From Myxococcota bacterium (GTDB lineage: Bacteria; Myxococcota_A; Polyangia; Polyangiales; Polyangiaceae): a DNA stretch of 39,120 nucleotides. Every line of letters starts with the position of its first letter. The first letter of the stretch is position 1. The stretch lies in NCBI GenBank assembly GCA_022703255.1, contig JAKLDZ010000004.1, forward strand, positions 1-39,120. Reading direction: 5' to 3'. This document shows, piece by piece, positions 15,624 through 24,586 of the stretch. The translations under genes and the position numbers were made by a program. A model generated the notes under the pieces. It worked only from the letters and a program-made list of their open reading frames with translations, searched no databases and was not told the DNA's origin.

Positions 15624-16598
15624 ATGGGAAATGTACTGGTTGTTGCTGAGCTGTCCGAGGGCAAGGTCCGCAAGGGTTCGCTCTCGGCCATCACGTTCGC
15701 CCGCAGCGCCGCCAAGGCGCTCGGAGGCTCGTTCGACATCCTGGTGATCGGTCAGGGCGCCGCTGGCGCGGCCGCGACCGTCACCGGCTTCGGCGCCGGC
15801 AAGGTCCTCGCCTCCGAGATTACCTCGGTCGCGGGCTACGTCTGCGAGCACTACGCGCCGACCGTCGCCGAAGTCGCCAAGGGATATGCGGTCGTCGCCG
15901 CGACGGCGACCTCCTACGGCAAAGACCTGATTCCACGCGTGGCGGCGAAGCTCGATGCGGGCTACGCGGCCGACATCTCCGGCGTGGTCGACGAGGGCGG
16001 CAAGGTCGCCTATCGCCGCCCGATCTATGCCGGCAATGCCCTCGGGATCTGCCGCATCCCCACCGCGATCCAGACCGTCACCGTTCGCCAGAGCGAGTTC
16101 TCTGCCGCTGAACCCACCGGGAGCGCGTCGCCCGTCGAGACCATCGCCGCGCAGCCGCCGAGCGCCGGGGCGGACCGCATCGAGTTCCTCTCCTACGACC
16201 AGGTGAAGAGCGAGCGGCCGGAGCTGACCGACGCGCGCGTGATCGTGGCGGGAGGACGGGCTCTGAAGGAGAAGTTCGACACGACGCTCGCCCCGTTGGC
16301 GGACCTGATGGGTGCCGCGCTGGGTGCGACGCGCGCCGCATGCGACGCGGGCTTTGCGCCTGCGGACCTGCAGGTCGGGCAGACCGGCAAGATCGTCGCG
16401 CCCGACCTGTACTTCGCCTTCGGCATCTCCGGCGCCATCCAGCACCTGGCCGGCATGAAGGGATCGCGCGTGATCGTGGCAGTGAACAAGGATCCGGAGG
16501 CCCCCATCTTCCAGGTGGCGGACTACGGTCTGGTAGCCGATCTGTTCCCCGTGGTCCCCGAGCTCACGGAACGCATCAAGGCCGCAAAGGCCGGCTGA
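15624..16598 (+). CDS. etfA: Electron transfer flavoprotein, alpha subunit
   Basis: The 324-residue subunit carries the FAD of ETF. The N-terminal half ([18 protein letters not shown]) builds the shared fold. The C-terminal FAD domain is clear: [54 protein letters not shown] and [23 protein letters not shown]. An AGGAGGC ribosome site precedes the ATG. The first two thirds of the gene prefer C-ending codons, whereas etfB and the end of etfA prefer G-ending ones. No acyl-CoA dehydrogenase gene is adjacent. Confidence 0.97.
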   Translation: MGNVLVVAELSEGKVRKGSLSAITFARSAAKALGGSFDILVIGQGAAGAAATVTGFGAGKVLASEITSVAGYVCEHYAPTVAEVAKGYAVVAATATSYGKDLIPRVAAKLDAGYAADISGVVDEGGKVAYRRPIYAGNALGICRIPTAIQTVTVRQSEFSAAEPTGSASPVETIAAQPPSAGADRIEFLSYDQVKSERPELTDARVIVAGGRALKEKFDTTLAPLADLMGAALGATRAACDAGFAPADLQVGQTGKIVAPDLYFAFGISGAIQHLAGMKGSRVIVAVNKDPEAPIFQVADYGLVADLFPVVPELTERIKAAKAG

Positions 16599-16618
16599 GC
16601 TCCCCTCCCCCGCCGGCC
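16589..16618 (+). terminator. Possible etfBA terminator hairpin
   Basis: GGCCGGC (16589-16595) and GCCGGCC (16612-16618) are complementary with a 16-base loop and overlap the etfA stop codon. There is no T-tract; the call is weak. Confidence 0.3.
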
Positions 16619-16638
16619 GCCCCTCGGCCCATCGGCTA

Positions 16639-16668
16639 TTGAGTCAACGGTTGCCGACCGCGTATCCT
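16639..16668 (+). promoter_or_regulatory. Candidate promoter of the small Cys-rich lipoprotein
   Basis: TTGAGT (16639-16644) and TATCCT (16663-16668) are separated by 18 bases, about 75 bases before the ATG at 16745. Confidence 0.35.
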
Positions 16669-16744
16669 GGATGCGCGGTCAGCCTCCGCGCACGGCGCAC
16701 GGCTCGCTTCCCCCCTCAACCCCTCCAAGGAGACCGGTTCGATC

Positions 16745-17215
16745 ATGGCCCCCCCCGCCCTCGCACGAGTCCTGTTCGGTGGCATGGTCGTCGGGCTCGG
16801 CCTGACCTCGTGCACCAACGACTTCGACAGCTTCGTGGTGGTGACCGACGCGGGGACGGGCGGATCCGGTGGAGGCTCGGCTGGGAGCGCCGGATCGAGC
16901 TCGACCGGGGGACAAGCGGGAGCAGGAGGTCAGGCGTCGACGGGCGGGGCGTCGGGAGCACCGGGGTGCCGCGCGATCGGGGATGCTTGCCAGCACGACG
17001 ACGAGTGCTGTGACCAGCACTGCCCCGGGGGTTGGGACATCGATCCGCGCGACTGTGGTCAGGACGACCGGTGCGTGGCATGCGCTTCGGACGACGACTG
17101 CGGCACGGGGCGATGCGAGGAGTGCGTCTGCGCGGACAAGCAAGGGCCCGGGGCCGAGTGCGACGAGCGGAGCGACTGTCTCAGTGACGACTGCTCGAAG
17201 GGTCGGTGCAAGTGA
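16745..17215 (+). CDS. Small Cys-rich lipoprotein
   Basis: The 156-residue product has a signal peptide ending in GLTSC (Cys about 23), then a Gly/Ser/Ala linker (about 36-73), then a Cys-rich domain with at least 14 cysteines in CxxxxDxC-type spacing (DACQHDDECCDQHCPGG, CVACASDDDCGTGRCEECVC, CDERSDCLSDDC). This resembles Dickkopf/colipase-like disulfide modules common in myxobacterial surface proteins. AAGGAG lies 12 bases before the ATG. The protein is expected in the outer membrane or on the surface, stabilised by disulfides. The function is unknown. Confidence 0.88.
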   Translation: MAPPALARVLFGGMVVGLGLTSCTNDFDSFVVVTDAGTGGSGGGSAGSAGSSSTGGQAGAGGQASTGGASGAPGCRAIGDACQHDDECCDQHCPGGWDIDPRDCGQDDRCVACASDDDCGTGRCEECVCADKQGPGAECDERSDCLSDDCSKGRCK

Positions 17216-17266
17216 CCGGCAGCGCGCCGTAGGGTTCGGAGCGCCACGTTCCGCGATGGTCGAGAG

Positions 17267-17911
17267 CTATTCCGGTCTGGGCTTCAGGCGACGATGCGAT
17301 GCGGGGCCCGTTGCGTCGGGGGATTCCTCGAGGGACATGAGCAGCCGGCCCGTAGGGGTCTCAGCGGAGCCGAAGGTTTGAGCGGCAGCGCCGAGCATGT
17401 GCGACAAGGACGAACGAAGCCGCCGGGCATGGGCCGCAGCGACGGGATCCGTGGACGAGCACGCCGCGAGGGCTTCCCAGAGGGCCAAGGCGCAGGCGGG
17501 GTGGTCCTCCTGCTCGTACATCGCAGCCAATCCCCGAATCGCCATCGCCTCCCGAGGGGCGAGCTCGTCGCCGGACAGCAGCGGCGCGACAAAAGGCGCC
17601 ACGCATCCGTCCACGAGATGCCTCCTCGTGACGAGGTGAATGGCCTGGATGCACGCCTCCCGGTGCCACGGATGCTCCTTGGGAACCTGGAGCAACGCGA
17701 TGAGCGAAACGTGGGGATCGGCGTCGTCGAACGGCTCGAGCGGAGCATTGCGTTCGGCTTCGGAGGCTCGGAGCAGCGCCATGGGGTTCGCTTCAGCAAG
17801 CTTCGGACCAGCAGGCCGCGGGGGAGACATCCGGGGCGCCCCGGGCGGATGCGAGACCACGCAGGCAGTCGAGGACAGCGAGCATCCGCGGAGTGTGACC
17901 GAGTCTTCCAT
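17267..17911 (-). CDS. Hypothetical helical protein
   Basis: The 214-residue product is not recognised. From about residue 40 it is rich in Ala and Leu with helix-turn-helix pairs (CIQAIHLVTRRHLVD, EAMAIRGLAAMYEQEDHPACALALWEAL, AAAHARRLRSSLSHML), which suggests a TPR- or HEAT-like solenoid. The amino acid make-up is balanced, unlike the Arg-rich overlapping frames. The start is uncertain: the ATG at 17911 has AAAGGG close before it, and another ATG at 17830 is possible. It is the last gene of a minus-strand run after the two Cys-rich lipoproteins, but 210 bases separate it from them. Confidence 0.6.
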   Translation of the reverse strand: MEDSVTLRGCSLSSTACVVSHPPGAPRMSPPRPAGPKLAEANPMALLRASEAERNAPLEPFDDADPHVSLIALLQVPKEHPWHREACIQAIHLVTRRHLVDGCVAPFVAPLLSGDELAPREAMAIRGLAAMYEQEDHPACALALWEALAACSSTDPVAAAHARRLRSSLSHMLGAAAQTFGSAETPTGRLLMSLEESPDATGPASHRRLKPRPE

Positions 17912-18121
17912 CCCCTTTCACACCCCCAGACCGTCGCGCGATCCGCACACGGCACTGCACGGGCGCAGTCGAAGGCGATGACAAGAGCCCTAAGGCGGAG
18001 GCAGGAAGTGATGCATCGGGTCCGCAGTTGCCGAGGCAACGAGGGGGCTGCGACGGTGGGACCAACGGGGCAAGCTGCTCGGAGGGACGGACCGCTCTGA
18101 ATGGGGAGAGGCGGGCCGAGT

Positions 18122-19417
18122 TCAGTCCCTGCACTGAGAGAGCGACACGCTCTCGGAACGCAAGGTGTCGCCGTCGGAGGTGTACGCGACGGCCTGGATC
18201 CAGATGGTGTCTCCCACCCAGAGGCTGAGGTCCGACAGGTTGAAGGGCACCTGGACCGAGGCATGACCGTTGGCGATCGCGCACTCCACCTCGGCACCGA
18301 GCCACGAGTCGTCCTGATCGTGGAGCTCCAGGGTCCCGTCGCAGGACAACGTCTTGCCATCGACCCTGCTGACGGTCGCAGTCCCCGTGGTATTGCCGAC
18401 ACTCAGCTTGATGCAGAGCTGGGCCTCGCCGACGCCGGAGCCGCAGTGCTTGTCGGTGTCCGCGAGGGCATAGCGTGGAGCGGTGCCACTTGCGAGACAC
18501 TCGCCGCTCCACTGCCAGACGGCAGCCGAGCAGGTACCGGATTCGGAGCCCGCGGGGCAGTTGGCCGCGACGGTGCACGGCTGGCTTCCGGTCGCGCCTT
18601 CCTTGCATACGCACTTGTTGCTGACGCAGGTGTCGGACGTCGCGCAGCCGCCGCAGGTGCACCCCTGGAGGGAGCCGCAGCTTCCGTAGCAAACCTTCTC
18701 GCAATCGACCTTGCACACACTGGCGACGCAGTTGGAGTTCTCGGGGCAATCGGGGCAACTGCAGCCCTGGTAGGCGCCGCAGTGGCCCTGGCACGGTGCC
18801 ACGCACGAAGTCCCGCAGGCGCCGTTGGCGCAGCCCTGGGCGCCGCAGTCCACCCGCTCGGCTACGACCATGCATTCGCCTTGCTGGGCGCACCGGACGC
18901 GCGACGAAACATCGCAATACCAGCCCGCGGCCAGCTTGCGACTCTGACAGAAGTCGGTGCTGTTGCACCCGTCGAACCTGCAGAACTGCGAGTCCGACCT
19001 GATCTCGCACACCTCGCCGTCCTGGCACCGACCACAATCGATCACCGAGCCGCAACCGTCGCTCACGTAGCTGCACGAGGCGCTGGAGTCGGCACAAGAA
19101 CGGTTCGTACACGGATCGGTTCCGCAGACGTTGGCGCCCTTGCCGCCGCAGAACTCCCCCGCGGCGCAGGTACCGCATTCGAGCACACCGCCGCAACCGT
19201 CGGGGGCCTGGCCGCACTGGGCGCCCAGCTTCGCGCAGGTCCACGGGACACAGCCACCGGCGTCGTGGTTGGTGACGCCGCCACCCGAGCCACCCGGGCC
19301 CGCTGCGGTTCCCTCTCCGCTCGAGCAGGCTCCCCACGCGAACGCAGCGACGGTGACGACGGCGGCGAGCATGGATTGCCAACCAGGAGTATCGAAGCGG
19401 CGTCGTCTTGCAGCCAT
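18122..19417 (-). CDS. Cys-rich lipoprotein, tandem paralogue A
   Basis: The 431-residue product has an N-terminal hydrophobic segment ending in WGAC (Cys 31), a Gly-rich linker, and then the module CVPWTCAKLGAQCG, APDGCGG and ECGTC (about 56-83), shared almost exactly with the gene at 19599-20888. Many further Cys repeats follow (CGxCQDGEVC, CQGHCGAYQGC, CYGSCGSLQGC), including two similar CxGxCGxxQGCxCxxC units. The last 120 residues have few cysteines and look like a beta-sandwich (LCIKLSVGNTTGTATVSRVDG to the end). The -3 residue of the lipobox is Trp, which is unusual. A surface role is inferred; the ligand is unknown. Confidence 0.85.
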   Translation of the reverse strand: MAARRRRFDTPGWQSMLAAVVTVAAFAWGACSSGEGTAAGPGGSGGGVTNHDAGGCVPWTCAKLGAQCGQAPDGCGGVLECGTCAAGEFCGGKGANVCGTDPCTNRSCADSSASCSYVSDGCGSVIDCGRCQDGEVCEIRSDSQFCRFDGCNSTDFCQSRKLAAGWYCDVSSRVRCAQQGECMVVAERVDCGAQGCANGACGTSCVAPCQGHCGAYQGCSCPDCPENSNCVASVCKVDCEKVCYGSCGSLQGCTCGGCATSDTCVSNKCVCKEGATGSQPCTVAANCPAGSESGTCSAAVWQWSGECLASGTAPRYALADTDKHCGSGVGEAQLCIKLSVGNTTGTATVSRVDGKTLSCDGTLELHDQDDSWLGAEVECAIANGHASVQVPFNLSDLSLWVGDTIWIQAVAYTSDGDTLRSESVSLSQCRD

Positions 19418-19598
19418 TCACTTCAACCCTACGCGCAGGAGCGGGTGCCCGCAATGCTGGCAGACAAGGTGGGCCGGGAAGACGATGGCTCGAGGGATCG
19501 CGCCGTGCGGTTTTCACGACTCCAAGAGCAGGCAGAGGCGGGGAGCGCGTCATGCCGACGGAACGGAATCGCCCTCTCGGAATCGAGGGAGCGACTCG

Positions 19599-20888
19599 CT
19601 ATCTGACAGGCAGGTGAACGTCGACCACGCGTCCCACACGGGGATGTCCGGCTTCATCGACGTATCGCAGCTCGGAAGTTTCGCGACCGCAGTTGGCGCG
19701 GTCGTCGCATTCCGCGTCGAGCCGCCACTGCAACGAAACGGCCGTCACGCCCCAGGCGTCGAGGGACTCCAGCTCATCGGATTCGGATTCGCGGTTGCCA
19801 TTCCTGTCGGACCACGCCGCAAGGCGAGACCACGCAAGATCATCCACGGTCAACCACCCGTCGTGATTCGAATCCAGCTCCACGAGGGGCTCGAACCCGT
19901 GAAGCGCGTGTCTCCCGGTGGACAGCACCGTTGCGCTTCCGAAGAGCTCGGCACCGCTGGTGATCCGACCGTCGCCGTCGCGGTCAAGGACGAGCCACGG
20001 AGTCTCCGGAGAGGGCCAGTCGACAAGGTAGCATGCCTCGAGACCTCCCATGGGGAAGGCGCTCCGCGACGGGGCAAACTTGATGGATGCGCCTTGTCTG
20101 ACGAGCACGATGGGGGTGTCGCAGAAGTAGACATGGCCGTCCGAGTGCTTGCATGAGAAGGAATCGGGCTCGGGCTCGACGACAGGCCCGTCACAACGAT
20201 CATCCACCCACCTGTACATGGCGTCCCTCCAGTTCGAGGGCTCGCTGCGGCGAGTACACCACCCGAGGAACCAGTAGTCCTGGCAGCCCTTGGTGTTGTC
20301 CGAAGCATCGCAGTTGTCGCCATACCCCATGTCGGTGTTGCAGTTGCCGAACCCCTTGTCCTGCATGCAGTCATGGGAGCAGCCGTCGTCGACCTGTCCG
20401 TCACACTCGTCGTCGATGCCGTTTCCGCACTGCTCCGCCGACAGACAAGTGCATTGATGATTCACGCAGGCACCGGCCATGCTGCCGCAGACGCCGCAGT
20501 CGAGCTGCTGGCCGCAGGAGTCGGTCAGGGTGCCGCAGGTCGCGGACGCGTCGTCGCAGGACTTCGGCACGCAGTTGTTGCCGCAACGGTTGGGGCCATC
20601 GCCTCCGCACTGCTCCGGCGCGGTGCACGTGCCGCAGGAGAGTGTCCCGCCACAACCATCCGGGGCTTCACCGCAATCCGCGCCAAGCTTCGCGCACGTC
20701 GTCGGGACGCACGTGGCGCTTTCGGCCCCCGGAGCATCTGCCGGCCCCGAATCGGAGTGGGGCGGCGGCACGGCGGTCTCGCCGCCGCTGCTCGAGCACC
20801 CCGTCGCGCAGACGGCGAGCATCGCTGACACTCCGACTCCTGGCGCAAGCAGGCGCAGCATGGGGCTCCGTGCATTCTCGCACATCAC
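19599..20888 (-). CDS. Cys-rich lipoprotein with EF-hand-like loops, tandem paralogue B
   Basis: The 429-residue product has a signal peptide ending in ATGC (Cys 31) and the same Cys module as its neighbour (about 60-88). Then comes CGNGIDDECDGQVDDGC (about 154-170), the MopE-like metal-binding motif. A middle domain follows (about 195-300). The C-terminus holds DRDGDGRITSGAELFG (302-317), DSNHDGWLTVDDL (339-351) and DRNGNRESESDEL (361-373), which are EF-hand-type calcium loops like those in RTX/haemolysin-related proteins. Calcium binding is therefore likely for at least the first two. It lies 181 bases upstream of paralogue A on the same strand. The function is unknown. Confidence 0.87.
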   Translation of the reverse strand: MMCENARSPMLRLLAPGVGVSAMLAVCATGCSSSGGETAVPPPHSDSGPADAPGAESATCVPTTCAKLGADCGEAPDGCGGTLSCGTCTAPEQCGGDGPNRCGNNCVPKSCDDASATCGTLTDSCGQQLDCGVCGSMAGACVNHQCTCLSAEQCGNGIDDECDGQVDDGCSHDCMQDKGFGNCNTDMGYGDNCDASDNTKGCQDYWFLGWCTRRSEPSNWRDAMYRWVDDRCDGPVVEPEPDSFSCKHSDGHVYFCDTPIVLVRQGASIKFAPSRSAFPMGGLEACYLVDWPSPETPWLVLDRDGDGRITSGAELFGSATVLSTGRHALHGFEPLVELDSNHDGWLTVDDLAWSRLAAWSDRNGNRESESDELESLDAWGVTAVSLQWRLDAECDDRANCGRETSELRYVDEAGHPRVGRVVDVHLPVR

Positions 20889-20967
20889 CGGTGGGCAAGC
20901 GAGGATGCGACCCTCCGCAACCGATCGGCTGCCGACGGCGAGCGGTCCGCGACGGGGACCTGCTCCC

Positions 20968-22194
20968 CTACTCCGTTGCCGGCGGCTCGGGGTCGCGACG
21001 CTGCCCGTCGAGTTCCTCGAGGAACCCCGGGTTGTCGTCGCGCGCCGCGTCGAAGGCCCGGCGTCCCGCGTCCACGCAGCGACGGATCAAGTCCGGGTTG
21101 AACCGGAAGGAGCCCTGGAAGAAGAAGTCGGCATCGGAACGAACGGGCGCCACGTACAGCACGCGCATGGGCCTGTAGCTGAGCTCCGAAGCGACTCGCT
21201 CCTGCAGCACGGAGACCTCTTGCGACGACAGGCCGAAAGAGCTTCCCAGCTCGCGGATCGCTGCGAGGGAGCGATCGACCTGCTGCGCGCGCGACCGCTC
21301 GCGGGACACCTTCTGCTCGATCAGCTGGTGCAGCGCCTGCTCGGCGAGCGTCATCATGCCGAAGTCGGCCAGGGAGCCCACCTCGTCGAGGAAGCTGTAG
21401 GGACGCCACATGCACGAGGCGATGGCGAACGAGGCGCCCGCGTCGCGCGCGACGTCGAGGCTCAGCGGCTCCCGCACCTCGCCGTCGTAGTAGTGGAAGA
21501 CCTTGCCCGTCGCGGCGTTGGTGATCCCGTACGGCGCGAACAGCGGGGGGACGGAGACCGCGGCAGCGATGGCTTCCGAGATCTCGACGTTGTCGTAGTA
21601 GGCGCACTCGGGGTCGTAGCCGGTGTCGCCGATGGAGTCGCTCGGTCCGAAGACCACCTTGCGAGCACCGTTGACCTGCGTCCCCACGAGGAACAGGCTG
21701 GGGAACAGATCGGCGAAGCGGTTGGTGGGGAGCACGTGATTGCGGAAGTACCGTTCGATCCCCGCCGCAGTGATGACTCCGCCGACATCGAGCAGGTGAT
21801 GGGGCCGGAGCACGCCGAGCTTGTAGCGCCGCCACACGCGCTGGGCGTAGTGCCCGGGATGCGGTGCGATGGGCGCGAACATCACGCGATAGCCGAACCG
21901 CGGGACGACCGAAGAGGTGCCCAGGATCGCGTTCAGCATCTCGTCGATGCCTTGTCCCGCGATCAAGCCAGCGGCGATGCAGCCTCCCGCGGAGGAGCCG
22001 ACGTACGTGTCGATCTCGCGGGCGCCGGGTGGTGCGTGGACGGGGTTCCAGCGGGTGCCGGCGCGGAAGTGGAAGCCGCACTCGCGCATGCCGAAGAGGA
22101 CGCCGATATGGAAGGCATAGGCCTTGATGGCGCCGCCGCCGGCGACGAAGGCCACGCGGGGTTGGCGAGCGGAAGAGGGCTGGGGCTGCGACAT
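20968..22194 (-). CDS. Patatin-like phospholipase (second)
   Basis: The 408-residue protein begins MSQPQPSSARQPRVAFVAGGG. The motifs are GGGAIKAYAFHIG (oxyanion hole, about 19-31), YVGSSAGG with the nucleophile Ser, and the catalytic Asp in YYDGEV preceded by AAAVSVPPLFAPYGI. The segment between nucleophile and Asp is long and includes LVGTQVNGARKVVFG, as in the larger bacterial patatins. No signal peptide is present. The C-terminal region is helical and charged. The gene starts 11 bases after the stop of the fatty acyl-AMP ligase gene and is surely cotranscribed with it, which suggests that released fatty acids are re-activated. Confidence 0.92.
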   Translation of the reverse strand: MSQPQPSSARQPRVAFVAGGGAIKAYAFHIGVLFGMRECGFHFRAGTRWNPVHAPPGAREIDTYVGSSAGGCIAAGLIAGQGIDEMLNAILGTSSVVPRFGYRVMFAPIAPHPGHYAQRVWRRYKLGVLRPHHLLDVGGVITAAGIERYFRNHVLPTNRFADLFPSLFLVGTQVNGARKVVFGPSDSIGDTGYDPECAYYDNVEISEAIAAAVSVPPLFAPYGITNAATGKVFHYYDGEVREPLSLDVARDAGASFAIASCMWRPYSFLDEVGSLADFGMMTLAEQALHQLIEQKVSRERSRAQQVDRSLAAIRELGSSFGLSSQEVSVLQERVASELSYRPMRVLYVAPVRSDADFFFQGSFRFNPDLIRRCVDAGRRAFDAARDDNPGFLEELDGQRRDPEPPATE

Positions 22195-22205
22195 GGGAGC
22201 TGTGC

Positions 22206-23990
22206 CTACTGCCTCCAGTTGAGCCATTCGCGGGCCTTGCTCCAGCCGAGATCGGCGAGCGCGAGCGCCCTTCCGCGCACGAGCTCGACCAGCTGGCTGT
22301 CCATCAGACGCCCCGGCGCTTGCGTGCGGAGCTTCGCGCCGCGTTCCCACGCGGCCTTGATGCGCGCGCGTTGCAGCTTGCCGCTGGAGGTCTTGGGCAG
22401 CACTCCGGGTCCCATCACTTCCACATGGTCGGGCCGGACTCCCACGCGCTCGACCACGAGCGCGGTCAGGCGGCGTGCGAGGTCGGGGCTCCCGATCGAC
22501 TGCTTCCTGCGGGTTTCGGCCACGACGACGATGTCCTCGGTGCCGGTAGACGGGTTGGAGACGCCGAAGGCGACCACACGACCCCTTCGGATCGCGGGGT
22601 CTTCTTCGCACGCAGCTTCGATGTCCACGGGCACGTAGTTGCGACCGCCCTTGATGACCAGATCCTTGCTGCGCCCGGTGACGTGGAGCGCACCGTCGGC
22701 GAGGTAGCCGAGATCGCCGGTGCGGAGCCAACCACCGCGCAACGCATCGCGAGACGCGGCGGGATCGTTGAAGTAGCCCTGCATGAGCGAAGGGCCCCGC
22801 ACGAGGATCTCGCCGACATGGCGCGGCTCGCAGGGGTTGCCGAGAGGATCGACGACGCGCAGCTCGTGATCGGGGAGGTGGTGACCGACGCGGACGAACA
22901 GGATTGAATCGTTGCCGCACTCCGACGGGAGGGCGCGGCCCGACGAAGCGAGCGCGCTGCGACTCACGCGGTCGACGCGGACGCCGCCCGGGGGAGCGAT
23001 GGAGACGGCGAGGGTGGACTCAGCGAGGCCGTACACGGGGCGGAAGGCGGAGGCGGAGAATCCGCAGGGGGAGAAAGCCTTCGAGAAAGCGTCGAGGGTG
23101 TCGGGCAGGACCGGTTCGGCGCCGACGAGGGCCTGGCGCAAGGTGGACAGATCGAGATCTTCACGAGCTTCGACGGGGACGCGTCGCGCGCAGATGGAGT
23201 AGCCGGTGTTGGGCGCAGTGGTCTGGTTGGCGCGCAGCTTGGAGATGAGCTGGAGCCAGGAGACGGGACGCGAGAGGAACTGGTGGGTGGGCAAGAGCAC
23301 CTGGTGAGCGCCGCAGACGACGGGAGCGAAGACGTGTCCGACGAGGCCCATGTCGTGATAGGGGGGGAGCCACGAGACGGAGACGATGTCCTCGTCGAGG
23401 GCGAGGGCGTTCACGAGGCCGGAGACGTTGGCCGCGAGGGCAGCGTGGGAGATGGCCGTACCGCGAGGGTCTCGCGTGGTGCCGGAGGTGAACTGGATGA
23501 GAGCCAGATCGGAGGGCTCGACGGCGCGGAAGTCGGCCGGAGCGCCGTCGCGAAGCTGGCCGGGATCGAGGGCGAGGGTTCCTTCCCTGAGCTCCGCGAG
23601 GAGGGCCGAGACGAGGGTTCGTTGGGAGGGGAGCGCGATGGCGTATCGGACCTGGGCGACACGGGCGGCGGTGCGGATCTGCTGCTTCCAGCGCTCGAGT
23701 CCGTGGCCGGTGACGAGGGGGTAGGAAGGGACGCAGACGCCGCCTGCGAGCAAGACGCCGAAGAGGGTGGACAGGAGGTCCTGGCCGATGGGCAAGCAGA
23801 CGATGACCCGATCGCCGCGCCGGAGTCCTGCGTCGGAGAGGCAGCGGGCGGCGACGAGGCTCCTGTGGACGAGGTCACCCCAGGTCATGGACGACTGGAT
23901 CTGATCGCCCCGGGCGATGCTGAAGGCGGTCCTGGAGGACTGCCTGAGGGAGCGGGAGATCAGCGAGTCGAGGACGGTGGGGAGGGGCAT
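22206..23990 (-). CDS. Fatty acyl-AMP ligase (FAAL)
   Basis: The 594-residue ANL-superfamily enzyme activates a fatty acid to acyl-adenylate. Visible are the P-loop FTSGTTRDPRG (about 167-177), WLPPYHDMGLVG (207-218), FLSRPVSWLQLISK, APNTGYSIC, YGLAES (320-325), WLRTGD (421-426), GRSKDLVIKGGRNYVPVDIE (439-458) and the C-terminal catalytic Lys in PKTSSGKLQR (about 538). WLPPYHDMG and the FLSRP segment are typical of FAALs, which pass the acyl group to a carrier protein rather than to CoA. No carrier protein, PKS or NRPS gene is in the window. The second patatin follows 11 bases downstream. Confidence 0.92.
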   Translation of the reverse strand: MPLPTVLDSLISRSLRQSSRTAFSIARGDQIQSSMTWGDLVHRSLVAARCLSDAGLRRGDRVIVCLPIGQDLLSTLFGVLLAGGVCVPSYPLVTGHGLERWKQQIRTAARVAQVRYAIALPSQRTLVSALLAELREGTLALDPGQLRDGAPADFRAVEPSDLALIQFTSGTTRDPRGTAISHAALAANVSGLVNALALDEDIVSVSWLPPYHDMGLVGHVFAPVVCGAHQVLLPTHQFLSRPVSWLQLISKLRANQTTAPNTGYSICARRVPVEAREDLDLSTLRQALVGAEPVLPDTLDAFSKAFSPCGFSASAFRPVYGLAESTLAVSIAPPGGVRVDRVSRSALASSGRALPSECGNDSILFVRVGHHLPDHELRVVDPLGNPCEPRHVGEILVRGPSLMQGYFNDPAASRDALRGGWLRTGDLGYLADGALHVTGRSKDLVIKGGRNYVPVDIEAACEEDPAIRRGRVVAFGVSNPSTGTEDIVVVAETRRKQSIGSPDLARRLTALVVERVGVRPDHVEVMGPGVLPKTSSGKLQRARIKAAWERGAKLRTQAPGRLMDSQLVELVRGRALALADLGWSKAREWLNWRQ

Positions 23991-24027
23991 CGGGGACGTG
24001 CGCTTGTAACACAGCGACCGACGACGA

Positions 24028-24534
24028 TCAGGCTTCGGGTTCCTCGATCGTGCGAATAGCCTCGAGCGCCGTGAGCCTGCCTTGCATCACGTCGGCCAGG
24101 CCCGCGGCGTAGGTGTCGCAGGCCTCGAGCGCGGTGGCGACGATGTTCTTGATGAGGGGGGCGCCGAGCTCCACGCCCTCGTAGTCGAGACCGACGCGGA
24201 AGCGAGCGCTGAGGTCACTGTAGTCCATGTCGAAGTTGCCGACGACCATGCCGTAGTTCGCGCGGGCGATGTACTCGGCCATGGAGTGGGCGGTGTCGGG
24301 GGTGCCGGTGCCCGCGAGATCGATGGCGAAGATGAAGCGATTTTCGGGGAGGATGATGTAAGCGACGGCGCCTTCGTACAGAGCATCCTCGAAGTCGATG
24401 ACGAAGCCGCACTGGTCCTCATGGACGAAGGGCTTGACCTTGAGGGCGGCGGCGTCGAGCACCTTGCGGATGGTGGCGACCGTCTCGCGAGCGGGGTGAG
24501 CAGCGGGTTCCTTGGGGGTCTTGGTGCGTGCCAT
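24028..24534 (-). CDS. YbjN-like domain protein
   Basis: The 168-residue soluble protein starts at the ATG at 24534 (MARTKTPKEPA); an ATG 21 bases earlier is also in frame. After a basic N-terminus comes an alpha/beta domain: VRKVL-like helix, FVIDFEDALYEGAVAYIILPENRFIFAIDL, then helix AEYIARANYGMVVGNFDMDYSDLSARFRVGLDY and a final long helix. This is the pattern of YbjN/type III secretion chaperone-like folds, which often act as protein-binding modules. The assignment is by pattern only. It sits upstream of the acyl-AMP ligase gene on the same strand (37 bases), so it may belong to that operon. Confidence 0.7.
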   Translation of the reverse strand: MARTKTPKEPAAHPARETVATIRKVLDAAALKVKPFVHEDQCGFVIDFEDALYEGAVAYIILPENRFIFAIDLAGTGTPDTAHSMAEYIARANYGMVVGNFDMDYSDLSARFRVGLDYEGVELGAPLIKNIVATALEACDTYAAGLADVMQGRLTALEAIRTIEEPEA

Positions 24535-24586
24535 CGGGCAGGAGTCATAGCACACGAAGGCCCGCGCGCAGGCAGTACCATCGGAG

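Noticed and set aside
18024-18052. Nested inverted repeats CGCAG...CTGCG and GTTGCCGAGGCAAC
   Set aside because: The stems are short with a two-base central loop and no T-tract. They could be an operator or terminator for the minus-strand genes, but the evidence is too thin.
17793-19553. A 586-codon Arg-rich open frame on the minus strand
   Set aside because: It overlaps the Cys-rich lipoprotein in another frame and reads as Arg/Gly-rich without motifs, while the lipoprotein frame has signal peptide and conserved modules.
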